Below are positions 27,146-36,250 of a DNA stretch of 64,000 nt, in pieces. The DNA lies in the NCBI GenBank assembly GCA_002338655.1, contig DDIU01000021.1, positions 57,398 to 121,397 on the forward strand, in the 5' to 3' direction. How positions within the stretch are numbered: the first letter of the stretch is position 1; each line of letters opens with the position of its first letter. A model generated the notes under the pieces. The model searched no databases, was not told the DNA's origin, and saw only the letters and a list, made by a program, of their open reading frames with translations. Made by a program: the position numbers and the translations under genes. The stretch is from Flammeovirgaceae bacterium UBA1842. Lineage in GTDB: Bacteria; Bacteroidota; Bacteroidia; Cytophagales; Cyclobacteriaceae.

Positions 27146-29044
27146 CTAACTAATATCATCCAATACCTCATATCTCGAATATTGACTCTTGTATTCAGGT
27201 ACCATTTTTTTCATATGACTGACAAGCTGCATCTCATTAATATTCTCCAAACAATTTTTCAATTCGATTAAGTCCGCGTTAACAAATTCATATTGCTCGC
27301 CTGCACTAGTAATCATGATTTTATTATGATAAGTCGTAGTAGTATTTTCTAAATCTGTGAGCAACTCTTCATATAGTTTTTCACCTTCTCTCAACCCTGT
27401 AAAAATTATTTCAATATCCTTGCCTAATTCTAATCCCGATAAACTGATCATTTTTTTAGCTAAATCAACTATTTTTATTGATTCCCCCATATCAAAAATA
27501 AAAATCTCACCACCCTTACCCATAGTACCTGCTTCCAAAACCAATTGACATGCTTCCTGAATAGTCATGAAATACCTAGTGATTTCAGGGTGTGTTACAG
27601 TTAATGGGCCACCCTCTTCCAATTGCTTCTTGAAAAAAGGAATTACAGATCCATTCGATCCAAGCACATTACCAAATCTGGTGATAACAAATATTGTATT
27701 ATGTTTAGCATTACTTTGTGATTTTCCATTAATTGACTGTACATACATTTCTGCGATTCGCTTAGAACATCCCATAATATTTGTTGGGTTTACGGCCTTA
27801 TCTGTACTAATCATTACAAATTTATTGACACCGTACTTCAATGATAAATCTACTAGATTCTTGGTTCCAAACACATTTGTCCTAATTGCCTCATGTGTAT
27901 TCTTTTCCATCATTGGCACATGTTTATAAGCGGCAGCATGATACAACATCGTGGGCTTATATTCATCAAACAAATACTCCAAATACGACTTATTGGTAAT
28001 ATCAGCAATTATTGAGTGTATTTTACTAGTACCATTAATATTCTCAAATTCTCTCTCCAACTCATAAAGTGACGACTCCGCTTGATCAATCAGTACAATA
28101 TCCGATGGATCATAAGTTAAAACTTGTCTTACAATTTCACTACCGATGGACCCGGCAGCACCAGTAACAAAAACCACTTTATCCTTTAACTCATTTTTAA
28201 TGAGTTCATTTTTCATAATAATGGATTCTCTTCCAAGTAAGTCTTCGATTCTGACATTTCTTATTTGTTTTGGACTTAGTTCACCACTTATCCATTTATC
28301 AACTGAGGGAACAGTCCTGATTTTTACACCATTTGATATACATTGATCAACTATGTAGTTTTTTCGCTTTACATCAAGATTTTGAATAGAAATAATTAGC
28401 TCATCAACCCTTAACTCTTTAAAAATGTCTGATAAGTTTTCGTTGGCATTATAGATTTTAACGCCCCCTATTTCCTTATCAATTTTGTGGACATCATCCT
28501 CCAAAAAACCAACTATTCTAACACTTGAGGCAGTATCGTTTTCGATAACTTGCTTAGTAATTGATCCACTAACCCCCGCACCGAAAATTATAATATTCTT
28601 CTTGTTAAAAACACGAGAGGTATAAAAGGAAAACATGTTTTTCACTAACACCCTATACAAAAACAAAAATACTGTGGCTTCAAAAGAAGTAATGATAATT
28701 ACTGACAGCGGTATTGGCCTATTATTAAAAAAATTAAAACTGACTAAGCTTATAATTAGAGTTAGTAGGGTGGAAATAAGCACAACCTGCGAAATTCTCA
28801 TTGCATCTTTAAGTGTTGTATACCTTACAATGCCTGAATAGCTCTGAGTAATTAAAATGGCGATAAACCCTGTGATAGAAAATGTAACAACTCCAAAAAC
28901 AGTATTGGATGTCATTATCAATTCCAAGTCAAAATTGAACCGTAAAAAATAGGCCAATAAAACGGACGTAGCAATGATGCACAAATCCAAAATTATTATT
29001 ATCCATCTTGGTAATATTTTCAGACTTGAAATAAATTTATTCAT
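27146..29044 (-). CDS. FlaA1/CapD-type nucleotide-sugar 4,6-dehydratase
   Basis: A 632-residue membrane SDR enzyme of the PglF/WbpM long type. It has four N-terminal transmembrane helices (about residues 10-125), a Rossmann-like middle domain (IIIFGAGVSGS), then the catalytic SDR domain with VFVTGAAGSIGSE near residue 293 and STDKAVNPTNIMGCSKR with the TDK and GxSK residues; the usual catalytic Tyr is Met, as in this family. The product would be a 4-keto-6-deoxy UDP-HexNAc, substrate for the aminotransferase next to it. It is the last gene of the large minus-strand locus and overlaps the next stop by 8 bases. Confidence 0.9.
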   Translation of the reverse strand: MNKFISSLKILPRWIIIILDLCIIATSVLLAYFLRFNFDLELIMTSNTVFGVVTFSITGFIAILITQSYSGIVRYTTLKDAMRISQVVLISTLLTLIISLVSFNFFNNRPIPLSVIIITSFEATVFLFLYRVLVKNMFSFYTSRVFNKKNIIIFGAGVSGSITKQVIENDTASSVRIVGFLEDDVHKIDKEIGGVKIYNANENLSDIFKELRVDELIISIQNLDVKRKNYIVDQCISNGVKIRTVPSVDKWISGELSPKQIRNVRIEDLLGRESIIMKNELIKNELKDKVVFVTGAAGSIGSEIVRQVLTYDPSDIVLIDQAESSLYELEREFENINGTSKIHSIIADITNKSYLEYLFDEYKPTMLYHAAAYKHVPMMEKNTHEAIRTNVFGTKNLVDLSLKYGVNKFVMISTDKAVNPTNIMGCSKRIAEMYVQSINGKSQSNAKHNTIFVITRFGNVLGSNGSVIPFFKKQLEEGGPLTVTHPEITRYFMTIQEACQLVLEAGTMGKGGEIFIFDMGESIKIVDLAKKMISLSGLELGKDIEIIFTGLREGEKLYEELLTDLENTTTTYHNKIMITSAGEQYEFVNADLIELKNCLENINEMQLVSHMKKMVPEYKSQYSRYEVLDDIS

Positions 29045-30155
29045 CAGCTAATATGTTTTTAATATTTGAAATCGTATCCCATACTTCATCTTCCGATATG
29101 TAGGAATAATTTGGTAGGCAAAACCCTTTATTAAAAATATCTAAGGCCCTGTCATTCCCGAAGTAGTCGAACTCATTGAAAATCTTCTGAGCATGTAATG
29201 GATACCACATTCGAGTAAATTCTGAGAATCTTTCCCTCCCAATGTTTGTATGAGCAATAGTGACTGGGATTAACCATTTGTTTGAACGGTAATTATGAGC
29301 ATCATCAAAAAATTCAAGTCCCTTCCCATTGAGTTCGCTTCTATAGAACTCGTACAGATCTTGTTTTAAGTTCAATATTTCATAGAATTTCTTTAACATA
29401 ACACTACCTAATTCAGCGGCCATTGGATGCATTATGTAGTTATATCCCAAATCAAAGTGGACGTAATTTGAACCAGTAATTTTTGCCTGTGATGCCAAGG
29501 CTCTGGCTTTATCAACATAATTTAATGTATTAGAAATTAAAGCCCCTCCTCCTGCAGTAGTAATGATCTTATTGTAGTTAAAAGAAAAAATACCAATATG
29601 TCCATAATTTCCAACGTGCTTGCCTTCATATCTAGAACCAAGTGCGCCAGCAGCATCTTCTATTAAATGAATATTGTACAAATTACATAAATCAACTATT
29701 TCCTTAACATTAAACGGTATTCCAAATGCGTGGACTGCAATGATGGCCTTCGGTAAAGGTTTATTGCGTTTTAATCGATTGTTGATTACATCCTTTATAT
29801 GCTCAACTGATATATTTAAAGAATTTTCTTCTATTCCAACAAAAACTGGCCGGGCATTAACATATCTAATGGCATTGGCCACCGCAACAAATGTAAATGT
29901 AGGGCAAATCACTTCATCACCTTGACCTATTCCCAGAACCCTCAATGCTAAATGAAGTGCCGATGTTCCTGAATTAGTTGCCAAAACATTAGAATTTTCA
30001 ACAATCACAGACAATCCTTCTTCGAAGGTCCTTTGAGAAAGCATCGGATGTCCCATGTGCTCTGCAAAGGCACTAGAAGCCTCATACAAATCACTTTTTT
30101 TGTAAATTTGCCCTAACATCTCAGCCGATATACCTAATGAATTAATTTCTCTCAT
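29037..30155 (-). CDS. DegT/DnrJ/EryC1/StrS aminotransferase (PglE/LegC-like)
   Basis: The 372-residue PLP enzyme would transfer an amino group to a 4-keto sugar nucleotide. TNSGTSALHLALRVLGIG binds the cofactor phosphate, and FSFNYNKIITTAGGGA carries the PLP lysine in a context like PglE and LegC. It overlaps the dehydratase gene by 8 bases and the sugar-transferase gene by 14 bases. Dehydratase plus aminotransferase gives a UDP-4-amino-4,6-dideoxy-HexNAc, a bacillosamine or legionaminate precursor; this is inference. Confidence 0.88.
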   Translation of the reverse strand: MREINSLGISAEMLGQIYKKSDLYEASSAFAEHMGHPMLSQRTFEEGLSVIVENSNVLATNSGTSALHLALRVLGIGQGDEVICPTFTFVAVANAIRYVNARPVFVGIEENSLNISVEHIKDVINNRLKRNKPLPKAIIAVHAFGIPFNVKEIVDLCNLYNIHLIEDAAGALGSRYEGKHVGNYGHIGIFSFNYNKIITTAGGGALISNTLNYVDKARALASQAKITGSNYVHFDLGYNYIMHPMAAELGSVMLKKFYEILNLKQDLYEFYRSELNGKGLEFFDDAHNYRSNKWLIPVTIAHTNIGRERFSEFTRMWYPLHAQKIFNEFDYFGNDRALDIFNKGFCLPNYSYISEDEVWDTISNIKNILADE

Positions 30156-30702
30156 CGATTAAAGATTGAGCTTGTATGTTGCCTGATTTAAAAATTTTAT
30201 AAGGCGTTTTTATTAATATCATTAAGTCGTTGAACAGCGATTGATTATTTACATATTCCAAATCATAAACAAATTTCTGCTTCCAACTCAACTTATTCCT
30301 ACCCATTATTTGAGCATAGCCAGTAATACCCGGTTTTACCAAAAACCGATTCTTTTCATCTTGATTTAGATGGTTAATGTATTCTATCAAAATTGGCCTA
30401 GGGCCAACTAAACTCATTTCGCCTTTCAATATATTAACCAATTGTGGGATTTCATCGATTCCCGTATGTCTTAAAAAACCATGAAATGGGCCAATATGAC
30501 CCTTTCCATCCATAGTACATAGCTTTATTATTGTAAAACTTTTTCCATGTTGCCCAACCCGCTTCTGAAGAAAGAATATTCTATTAAAACCTAATTGGTT
30601 TATTAATAATATAATTACCATAATAGGGCTTATTGAAATAAGTATGATCAAACTTAACCCAACATCAATTGCTCTTTTAGCTAATTTGTAACTTTTTCTC
30701 AT
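30142..30702 (-). CDS. Phosphoglycosyl transferase (PglC-like, module-proximal)
   Basis: The 186-residue monotopic initiating enzyme would transfer a phospho-sugar to undecaprenyl phosphate. It has one N-terminal hydrophobic re-entrant helix (residues 14-35). The catalytic Asp-Glu pair is in HTGIDEIPQLVNILKGEMSL followed by VGPRP. It is a small PglC-type enzyme without the WbaP N-terminal helices. It lies between two aminotransferases, so it may start the chain with the amino sugar made here. Another phosphoglycosyl transferase lies at 35657-36250. Confidence 0.9.
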   Translation of the reverse strand: MRKSYKLAKRAIDVGLSLIILISISPIMVIILLINQLGFNRIFFLQKRVGQHGKSFTIIKLCTMDGKGHIGPFHGFLRHTGIDEIPQLVNILKGEMSLVGPRPILIEYINHLNQDEKNRFLVKPGITGYAQIMGRNKLSWKQKFVYDLEYVNNQSLFNDLMILIKTPYKIFKSGNIQAQSLIDERN

Positions 30703-31906
30703 CTACAATAGCTTTATAAGCATTGGCTAAAACCTCCACAACATGTACTATTTCATTTTCTGACAATTGTGGGTAAATGGGCAGTGAAATCTCATTTTTG
30801 TATTTTTCATACGTGTATGGGAAATCTATAATGTTATAATCACTTTGAAACAAAGTTAAAATTGGAAGAGGAATAAAGTGAACATTAACTCCCACATTAT
30901 TGTCAGAAATCTCTTTAATTATTAAATCTCGCTGACTTTCAGTAATATTTCTAATTCTCAATTGAAATAGATGGCATGACGATTTTTTATTTTCATATGT
31001 TCTATTAGGAAGAATTGCCCAATCGTATTGAGACAGTAATTTGATATACAAATCAAATACAAACTCTCTTTTAAGCAAAATACTCTCATAAATCCTTAAT
31101 TGAGCCAAACCAATTGAAGCACAAATGTCAGGCATATTAGCTTTATACCCCGGCAATACTATATCGTATTTCCATCCACCTCCTTCAGACTTGCTAAGTG
31201 CACTTTTTGTCTGTCCATTTAGGCTCATAAGTGATAATTCCTGATGAACTTCATCATTGTCGAAATCAAAGAAATTCATACATATTGCCCCCCCTTCTCC
31301 AGTAGTGAGGTTCTTAACTGCGTGAAATGAAAATATTGAAAAATCAGGAAGGCTGCCTATTTTATTATTAGTATATAGTGCTCCAAATGAATGGGCTGCA
31401 TCTGACACAACAAGTATTCTACCAAGCTTATTTTGTTTCTCATTACTAGGAGTAAAAGATTTCTTTATTTCTACTTTACTTACCAATTCAAATATTTGAT
31501 CGTAATCACAGGGTAGACCTCCAATATCTACTGGTATTATAGCCTTTGTATTAGAGGTAATAGCTTTCTCAATTGCATTTACTGATATATTAAAATCTTC
31601 TTCGTTGATATCAACCATAACAGGTTTAGCTCCGCAATGAATAACAGCTAGGGCTGTAGCACTATATGTATAAGCTGGGATAATTACTTCGTCACCTACG
31701 CCTATCCCATACCACTTTAGTGCTAGTAATAATCCGGAAGTAGCAGAATTAACACAATGACATCTTTTAGCCCCTGTAAACTCACATATTCCCTCTTCTA
31801 ATAACTTTGTCTTTGGTCCTGTAGTTATCCAACCGGATCGTAGAGTGTCCACTACCTCATTTATAATACCATCTGTTATGTAAGGTGGTGAAAAAGGGAT
31901 TTTCAT
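30677..31906 (-). CDS. DegT/DnrJ/EryC1/StrS aminotransferase (second copy, distinct)
   Basis: The 409-residue PLP aminotransferase has NSATSGLLLALKWYGIG for the cofactor, DAAHSFGA, and PLP lysine motif FSFHAVKNLTTGEGGA, which differs from the neighbouring enzyme. There is an insertion of about 20 residues around residue 155 before VVSDAAHSF. The substrate would be a keto-sugar nucleotide. It shares a 26-base overlap with the sugar-transferase gene. It is too different from the 29037 gene to be a recent duplicate, so two amino sugars may be made. Confidence 0.87.
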   Translation of the reverse strand: MKIPFSPPYITDGIINEVVDTLRSGWITTGPKTKLLEEGICEFTGAKRCHCVNSATSGLLLALKWYGIGVGDEVIIPAYTYSATALAVIHCGAKPVMVDINEEDFNISVNAIEKAITSNTKAIIPVDIGGLPCDYDQIFELVSKVEIKKSFTPSNEKQNKLGRILVVSDAAHSFGALYTNNKIGSLPDFSIFSFHAVKNLTTGEGGAICMNFFDFDNDEVHQELSLMSLNGQTKSALSKSEGGGWKYDIVLPGYKANMPDICASIGLAQLRIYESILLKREFVFDLYIKLLSQYDWAILPNRTYENKKSSCHLFQLRIRNITESQRDLIIKEISDNNVGVNVHFIPLPILTLFQSDYNIIDFPYTYEKYKNEISLPIYPQLSENEIVHVVEVLANAYKAIVDEKKLQIS

Positions 31907-31937
31907 AGATTTTTATCAAAATTGAGAATCTAGTAAA

Positions 31938-34280
31938 TTAATCTAACAAATATTTTTTTGCTGAAATACCTGTTTCAGAAATTATCCTCACAATAATTAA
32001 TCTATTAGAATTCAACAGTTCTTTATTAATAATTACTGTTTTATTTAGATTTCCTTTACTTTGATATAGCAATTGGCCACTAAAATCATATACTTCTAAG
32101 TCAAAAGGATTATCCCTTGTTTCGACTTCAATATTTAGATTTGTATTATCTGGAACAAAATTAAAATCTAGTGGCTTCTTTTCTACAATCCTCTCTTGAT
32201 GCGACTTTTCCTGAGAATTATTTTTGGCTTTTCTAGCCAATGGAGGATCAGATGTTACAAATGTAGAATGTATCCAGTCTGACTCTAAAGTTGTTGCACA
32301 TAAAGACCGTACTCCCCAAACATAGGAGGTTGAAGCTGTTAAACCAGGCAATAATATTGAATTGTCTGAAGATGATGCTGTGGTTGTTAAATATGTATAC
32401 GTTCCCCCAGACGGCTTAAACCTTACACTATATCCTCTATTTGCGGTTAAAGACTCCGTCCAATTAGCTGTTACTTGAGAAGCAGTAATAGACGTCACAT
32501 TTAATCCTGTTGGATTTTCACAGGCAGTAGCTCCCGTGGTGGTAAAAGTACTATTAGAAGACCAATCAGATTGAAGTAAGCCGTCACCGGAACAGACTGC
32601 CTTCACCTGCCAATCGTATAGTACACCTGTTGACAATTCAGATAACTGAGTACTTGCGGTTCCAGAGGTTACATAATTCCAATTGTTATTACCGTTTTTA
32701 TATCTTATAGAATAACTAACTGCACCTACCACTGCTTGCCAAGACAAATCCGCTGTTGAACCGGTTGTTGCATCCGTTGATAAGTTTGTAGGGGTATCGC
32801 ATGACGACACTCCGGAAGTTGTGAAAAAAGTAAAGTCAGAAGATACAGATATCAAAGAAGTATCTGCGGCACATATTGCCCTAACTTGCCATCTGTATTG
32901 GACGCCCGATGATAGTGAAGACAATAATTCTGAGTTATCATCTGAGCCAACCGTAATCCATTGGTTTGAATTGTCAGGTCTATATCTTACATTATAAACA
33001 AGTCCACCTGAAACATCATCCCAATTAGTGGTTGCCTGATTGTTTCCAATTCCCGTTGTACTCATATTGGTCGGTGTTTCACATTGAATAGGCCCAGTGG
33101 TATTAAATTTGATTTTGGCAGAGAACCTTCCTACCAAAGAATGATTTGCGGTACATACTGATCTTACACGAGCCTCATAAGGCATACCTGTATAAAGGTC
33201 AGTTAATGTAATATCTGTATCAGAATTTGGAATTTCAATCCAGTTTTTTGCTCCTACAACCCGGTATTGCACATCATAACCAAACGCAGCTCCTTCACTT
33301 GTCCAAGAAAGGCCTACTGTGGTGTTGCCCGGTGTACCATTATTCAAACCAATAGGTGGAGGACAAGCTGGGGAACCAGTTGTAGTGAATTCATGATTAT
33401 CCGAGGGAGTTGAAATGGTGAATGGTGAAACAATATCATTACTTAAATCACAAACAACAGCTACTTCCCATCTATAATCAGTTCCTGTATATAATCCCGT
33501 TGGATTATAAGAATTTGTTGCCACAAAAATAGTATCCCATACCTGACTCCCTTGAACTGTTAGCGCAATCTCATATCCATCACCTGCGACCGCATCCCAG
33601 TCCAACGTTGCTTCATCGTCCATTACATTAGATGAAACTAAATTACTAACCGTGTTCAAACATTGATTAGTGGTAAAGTATTGATTACCAGACCATTGTG
33701 ATTTTGATACTTCATCAGCAGAACAAACTGCCCTTACCTGCCATCTGTAAGTCGAATTAACATTGAGGTTCGTTAAATTTACCGATGTTGTTGGTTCGTC
33801 AATATAAGTCCAAAAGTTTCCATCTTTATATCTTATTCTATAAAACAGTGCATTTGGCTCCGAATCCCATGAAAGATCAACAGTGGATACGGTTAAATTA
33901 GCAGACATTGGGTTAGTAGGAGTATCACACCCACCTGCTCCTAGAGTTTGAAAAAATAATGAGGATGACCAGTCTGATTTAACAAGTTCATTTGCTGTGC
34001 AAAATGTCCGTACTTCCCATCTATAATTTGTAGAAGAATTTAGCCCTAAAAGAGAAAAACTATTTGTCCCCGAAGTGGAATAAGTCCAAGATTCATTCCC
34101 AATTCGATGACGTACCCTATAATGATCTGCACCAGCCACCGCAGTCCAACTAACATCAGCACTGGTTGTAGTGATATTAGCGGTCATTTGGCCTGTTGGT
34201 GTATCACATTGTGAATACCCTACTATATTTTGAAAAGTAAGAAGTAAAACAATACTTACCCACTTGTAGATATTTTTCAT
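31938..34280 (-). CDS. Secreted protein with seven fibronectin type III domains and T9SS-like C-terminal domain
   Basis: The 780-residue protein has a signal peptide (residues 1-24), then seven FN3 domains of about 90 residues, each starting with a Cys-x-x-Pro-type motif (CDTPT, CDTPT, CLNTV, CPPPI, CETPT, CDTPT, CENPT) and containing YxxRYR and TxYxWxVRAVC. The last 75 residues (FDLEVYDFSGQLLYQSKG, ending AKKYLLD) resemble a type A sorting domain of the type IX secretion system, though the usual Gly-Tyr near the end is replaced. No enzymatic domain is visible. It sits inside the polysaccharide locus on the same strand, so it may be a surface adhesin or matrix protein anchored to it. Confidence 0.82.
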   Translation of the reverse strand: MKNIYKWVSIVLLLTFQNIVGYSQCDTPTGQMTANITTTSADVSWTAVAGADHYRVRHRIGNESWTYSTSGTNSFSLLGLNSSTNYRWEVRTFCTANELVKSDWSSSLFFQTLGAGGCDTPTNPMSANLTVSTVDLSWDSEPNALFYRIRYKDGNFWTYIDEPTTSVNLTNLNVNSTYRWQVRAVCSADEVSKSQWSGNQYFTTNQCLNTVSNLVSSNVMDDEATLDWDAVAGDGYEIALTVQGSQVWDTIFVATNSYNPTGLYTGTDYRWEVAVVCDLSNDIVSPFTISTPSDNHEFTTTGSPACPPPIGLNNGTPGNTTVGLSWTSEGAAFGYDVQYRVVGAKNWIEIPNSDTDITLTDLYTGMPYEARVRSVCTANHSLVGRFSAKIKFNTTGPIQCETPTNMSTTGIGNNQATTNWDDVSGGLVYNVRYRPDNSNQWITVGSDDNSELLSSLSSGVQYRWQVRAICAADTSLISVSSDFTFFTTSGVSSCDTPTNLSTDATTGSTADLSWQAVVGAVSYSIRYKNGNNNWNYVTSGTASTQLSELSTGVLYDWQVKAVCSGDGLLQSDWSSNSTFTTTGATACENPTGLNVTSITASQVTANWTESLTANRGYSVRFKPSGGTYTYLTTTASSSDNSILLPGLTASTSYVWGVRSLCATTLESDWIHSTFVTSDPPLARKAKNNSQEKSHQERIVEKKPLDFNFVPDNTNLNIEVETRDNPFDLEVYDFSGQLLYQSKGNLNKTVIINKELLNSNRLIIVRIISETGISAKKYLLD

Positions 34281-34339
34281 GACATTAATTGTTTAGAAGC
34301 AATCTTTAATGTACTAAAATAGCAAAAAGTAACCGTTTT

Positions 34340-35002
34340 TTAACCCACTTTCCTGATTAACATAAATGCCTCTGCCATGGTTTTAGCTACAACAGAACCC
34401 TGTTTTAAAGCATCTGCTTTTATCATTTCAACTGAGCGCGGATGAGGAAAATCCCTTAATTCCATTTTATAACATTCAATTGCCCTAATTTTACGATCGA
34501 AATATTCCGTAATATCAACGAAATAATTTGGGACAAAGGATTTATGTATACCACCCCATTCTGTGGAAGATGGAGTCGAGTAACTCAACAAAGTATGAGG
34601 GTAATTACCAACAGGTCTGAAAGCTGTAATTGCAGCTTGGTATACTATTTGGTGATCAAAATTCAAATCTCCACCGTGATGAAAATAAACCACATCAGGA
34701 TTTATTTTATTTGAATAACTCTCGATAGACTTAACTATTTGTGTTATAGGTAAAGTATCTAGGGCTTGATCCGAGAATTCATCAAAAAAAATATCCATGA
34801 AACCCATTATTTTTGCCACTTCCATAGCTGCATTTATTCGATTTGCAATAGCCCCTTTTTGATTATTTACGGATCTTGAACTTTCCCCATTGGTTAAAAG
34901 ATGACAATATACATTGTCACCATTATCCACATGCTTTAACAACGTCCCTCCCAATCCAAGTACTTCATCGTCCGGATGAGCTCCAATTACTAATATATTC
35001 AT
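34340..35002 (-). CDS. PIG-L family N-acetyl-sugar deacetylase
   Basis: A 220-residue zinc-dependent LmbE-like deacetylase. HPDDE at residues 9-13 supplies the metal ligands and HGGDLNFDH the catalytic motif. It probably removes an acetyl group from a GlcNAc-type sugar. Start and stop overlap with the HAD gene as ATGA, so the two are a coupled pair. Confidence 0.88.
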   Translation of the reverse strand: MNILVIGAHPDDEVLGLGGTLLKHVDNGDNVYCHLLTNGESSRSVNNQKGAIANRINAAMEVAKIMGFMDIFFDEFSDQALDTLPITQIVKSIESYSNKINPDVVYFHHGGDLNFDHQIVYQAAITAFRPVGNYPHTLLSYSTPSSTEWGGIHKSFVPNYFVDITEYFDRKIRAIECYKMELRDFPHPRSVEMIKADALKQGSVVAKTMAEAFMLIRKVG

Positions 35003-35673
35003 ACGTACATTAACAGTTCTTCTATCTGATCAATTCTAGTTTCTGGCTCACAACCGACTTCATCTGCCATTTTTGAAAATGCCCCATTAACAATCCTAAT
35101 TGCCCTTAAATTACTCTCAACTGCACCTTTTATATCCTTAATCGGGTGATCACCAACAAATATAACTTCTTTGGGGGACACTGCCATTTTTCCAAGGGTA
35201 TAGGTGAAACAGTAGGGATCTGGCTTACTTGTATTTAAAAGGTCGGTATAGGTAATCTGATCAAAGTACTTTATCAGGTCCAGGCATTTAACTTTGTTTT
35301 TTTGAGTTTGTACCTTTCCATCCGTTATAATACCTAATTTATATTTTTGTTTAAGATTTTGCAGTGTTGAAATCAATCCATCATAGGGGTATAATTTATT
35401 AATTTGAAAACCATGAAATGCTTCGATAGCATTTTCAAGGTTTTCATCCGATAACAAGTCCATTGACCCTAACCAAAAATTGAATAGTTTATCATGTAAT
35501 CTCCCATATTTACTACAGCAAGTAGTAAGACACTCTAGGCATTTTTGATATTCTACCTTATTTAATTCACAAACACTTTTGGCAACAAATGGATAAGCTT
35601 GATCTAAGTACTGATCCATATCATAAAGGGTATAATCAAGATCAAAAATAATTGCTTTAATTTTGCCTTTCAT
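34999..35673 (-). CDS. HAD-superfamily hydrolase
   Basis: The 224-residue phosphatase-type HAD protein has motif I FDLDYTLYD with nucleophile Asp11 and Asp13, a helical cap containing several cysteines (CLECLTTC), a lysine before SKPDP, and motif IV VGDHPIKDIKGA. The substrate is unknown; the coupled PIG-L gene suggests a phosphosugar. It overlaps the sugar transferase by 17 bases. Confidence 0.85.
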   Translation of the reverse strand: MKGKIKAIIFDLDYTLYDMDQYLDQAYPFVAKSVCELNKVEYQKCLECLTTCCSKYGRLHDKLFNFWLGSMDLLSDENLENAIEAFHGFQINKLYPYDGLISTLQNLKQKYKLGIITDGKVQTQKNKVKCLDLIKYFDQITYTDLLNTSKPDPYCFTYTLGKMAVSPKEVIFVGDHPIKDIKGAVESNLRAIRIVNGAFSKMADEVGCEPETRIDQIEELLMYV

Positions 35674-36250
35674 TGAAATTAGTCTTTATGCCAGAAATCA
35701 CAAGTAGCGTTTTAAATAATATTGTTAAATCTTTCAAGAAGCTTATTGAATTTATATATATTATATCCAAGTTGACCCGTTCTTGAAAAGTCAAAGAATT
35801 TCGACCGCTAATTGCAGGTAAATTAGTTAATCCAGGCCTTACATTATACTTGACATGTTGTGTTTCAGTCAACATATCTAAAGCTATAGGTAAATCCGGC
35901 CTAGGTCCAACTAGGCTCATTTCTCCTTTTATAATATTAATTAATTGTGGGAGTTCATCAAATCCAATACGTAAATACCTACCTATTCGAGTAACACGTT
36001 TATCATCTGTCCGTGATATATAAGTTCCATCTGCCCTCACAAAAGGTTTACTGTCCACAACCATGGTTCTGAATTTATAAATTCTGAAGGATTTCTTGTC
36101 TTTACCAATTCTTGTTTGCCTAAAAATTATCGGCTTACCTGACTCTACATAAATAACAATGGCAATTAAGAATAATAATGGGCTCAGTACTACCAACAAC
36201 AAGGTAGAAACAATAATATCTAAGGGTCTTTTAATTAATTCTTTATACAT
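35657..36250 (-). CDS. Phosphoglycosyl transferase (second)
   Basis: The 197-residue monotopic sugar transferase has one N-terminal hydrophobic segment (IIVSTLLLVVLSPLLFLIA) and the catalytic FDELPQLINIIKGEMSLVGPRP region (Asp-Glu pair). The start is ATG 36250 (MYKELIKRP), 8 bases inside the end of the upstream GT gene; the TTG three codons earlier is less likely. This is the second initiating transferase of the locus; it sits next to GT4 genes, unlike the module-linked enzyme at 30142. Confidence 0.88.
   Translation of the reverse strand: MYKELIKRPLDIIVSTLLLVVLSPLLFLIAIVIYVESGKPIIFRQTRIGKDKKSFRIYKFRTMVVDSKPFVRADGTYISRTDDKRVTRIGRYLRIGFDELPQLINIIKGEMSLVGPRPDLPIALDMLTETQHVKYNVRPGLTNLPAISGRNSLTFQERVNLDIIYINSISFLKDLTILFKTLLVISGIKTNFNERQN

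Noticed and set aside
27567..27929. 120-residue frame antisense to the FlaA1-type dehydratase
   Set aside because: A shadow of a well-supported gene; no domain recognised.
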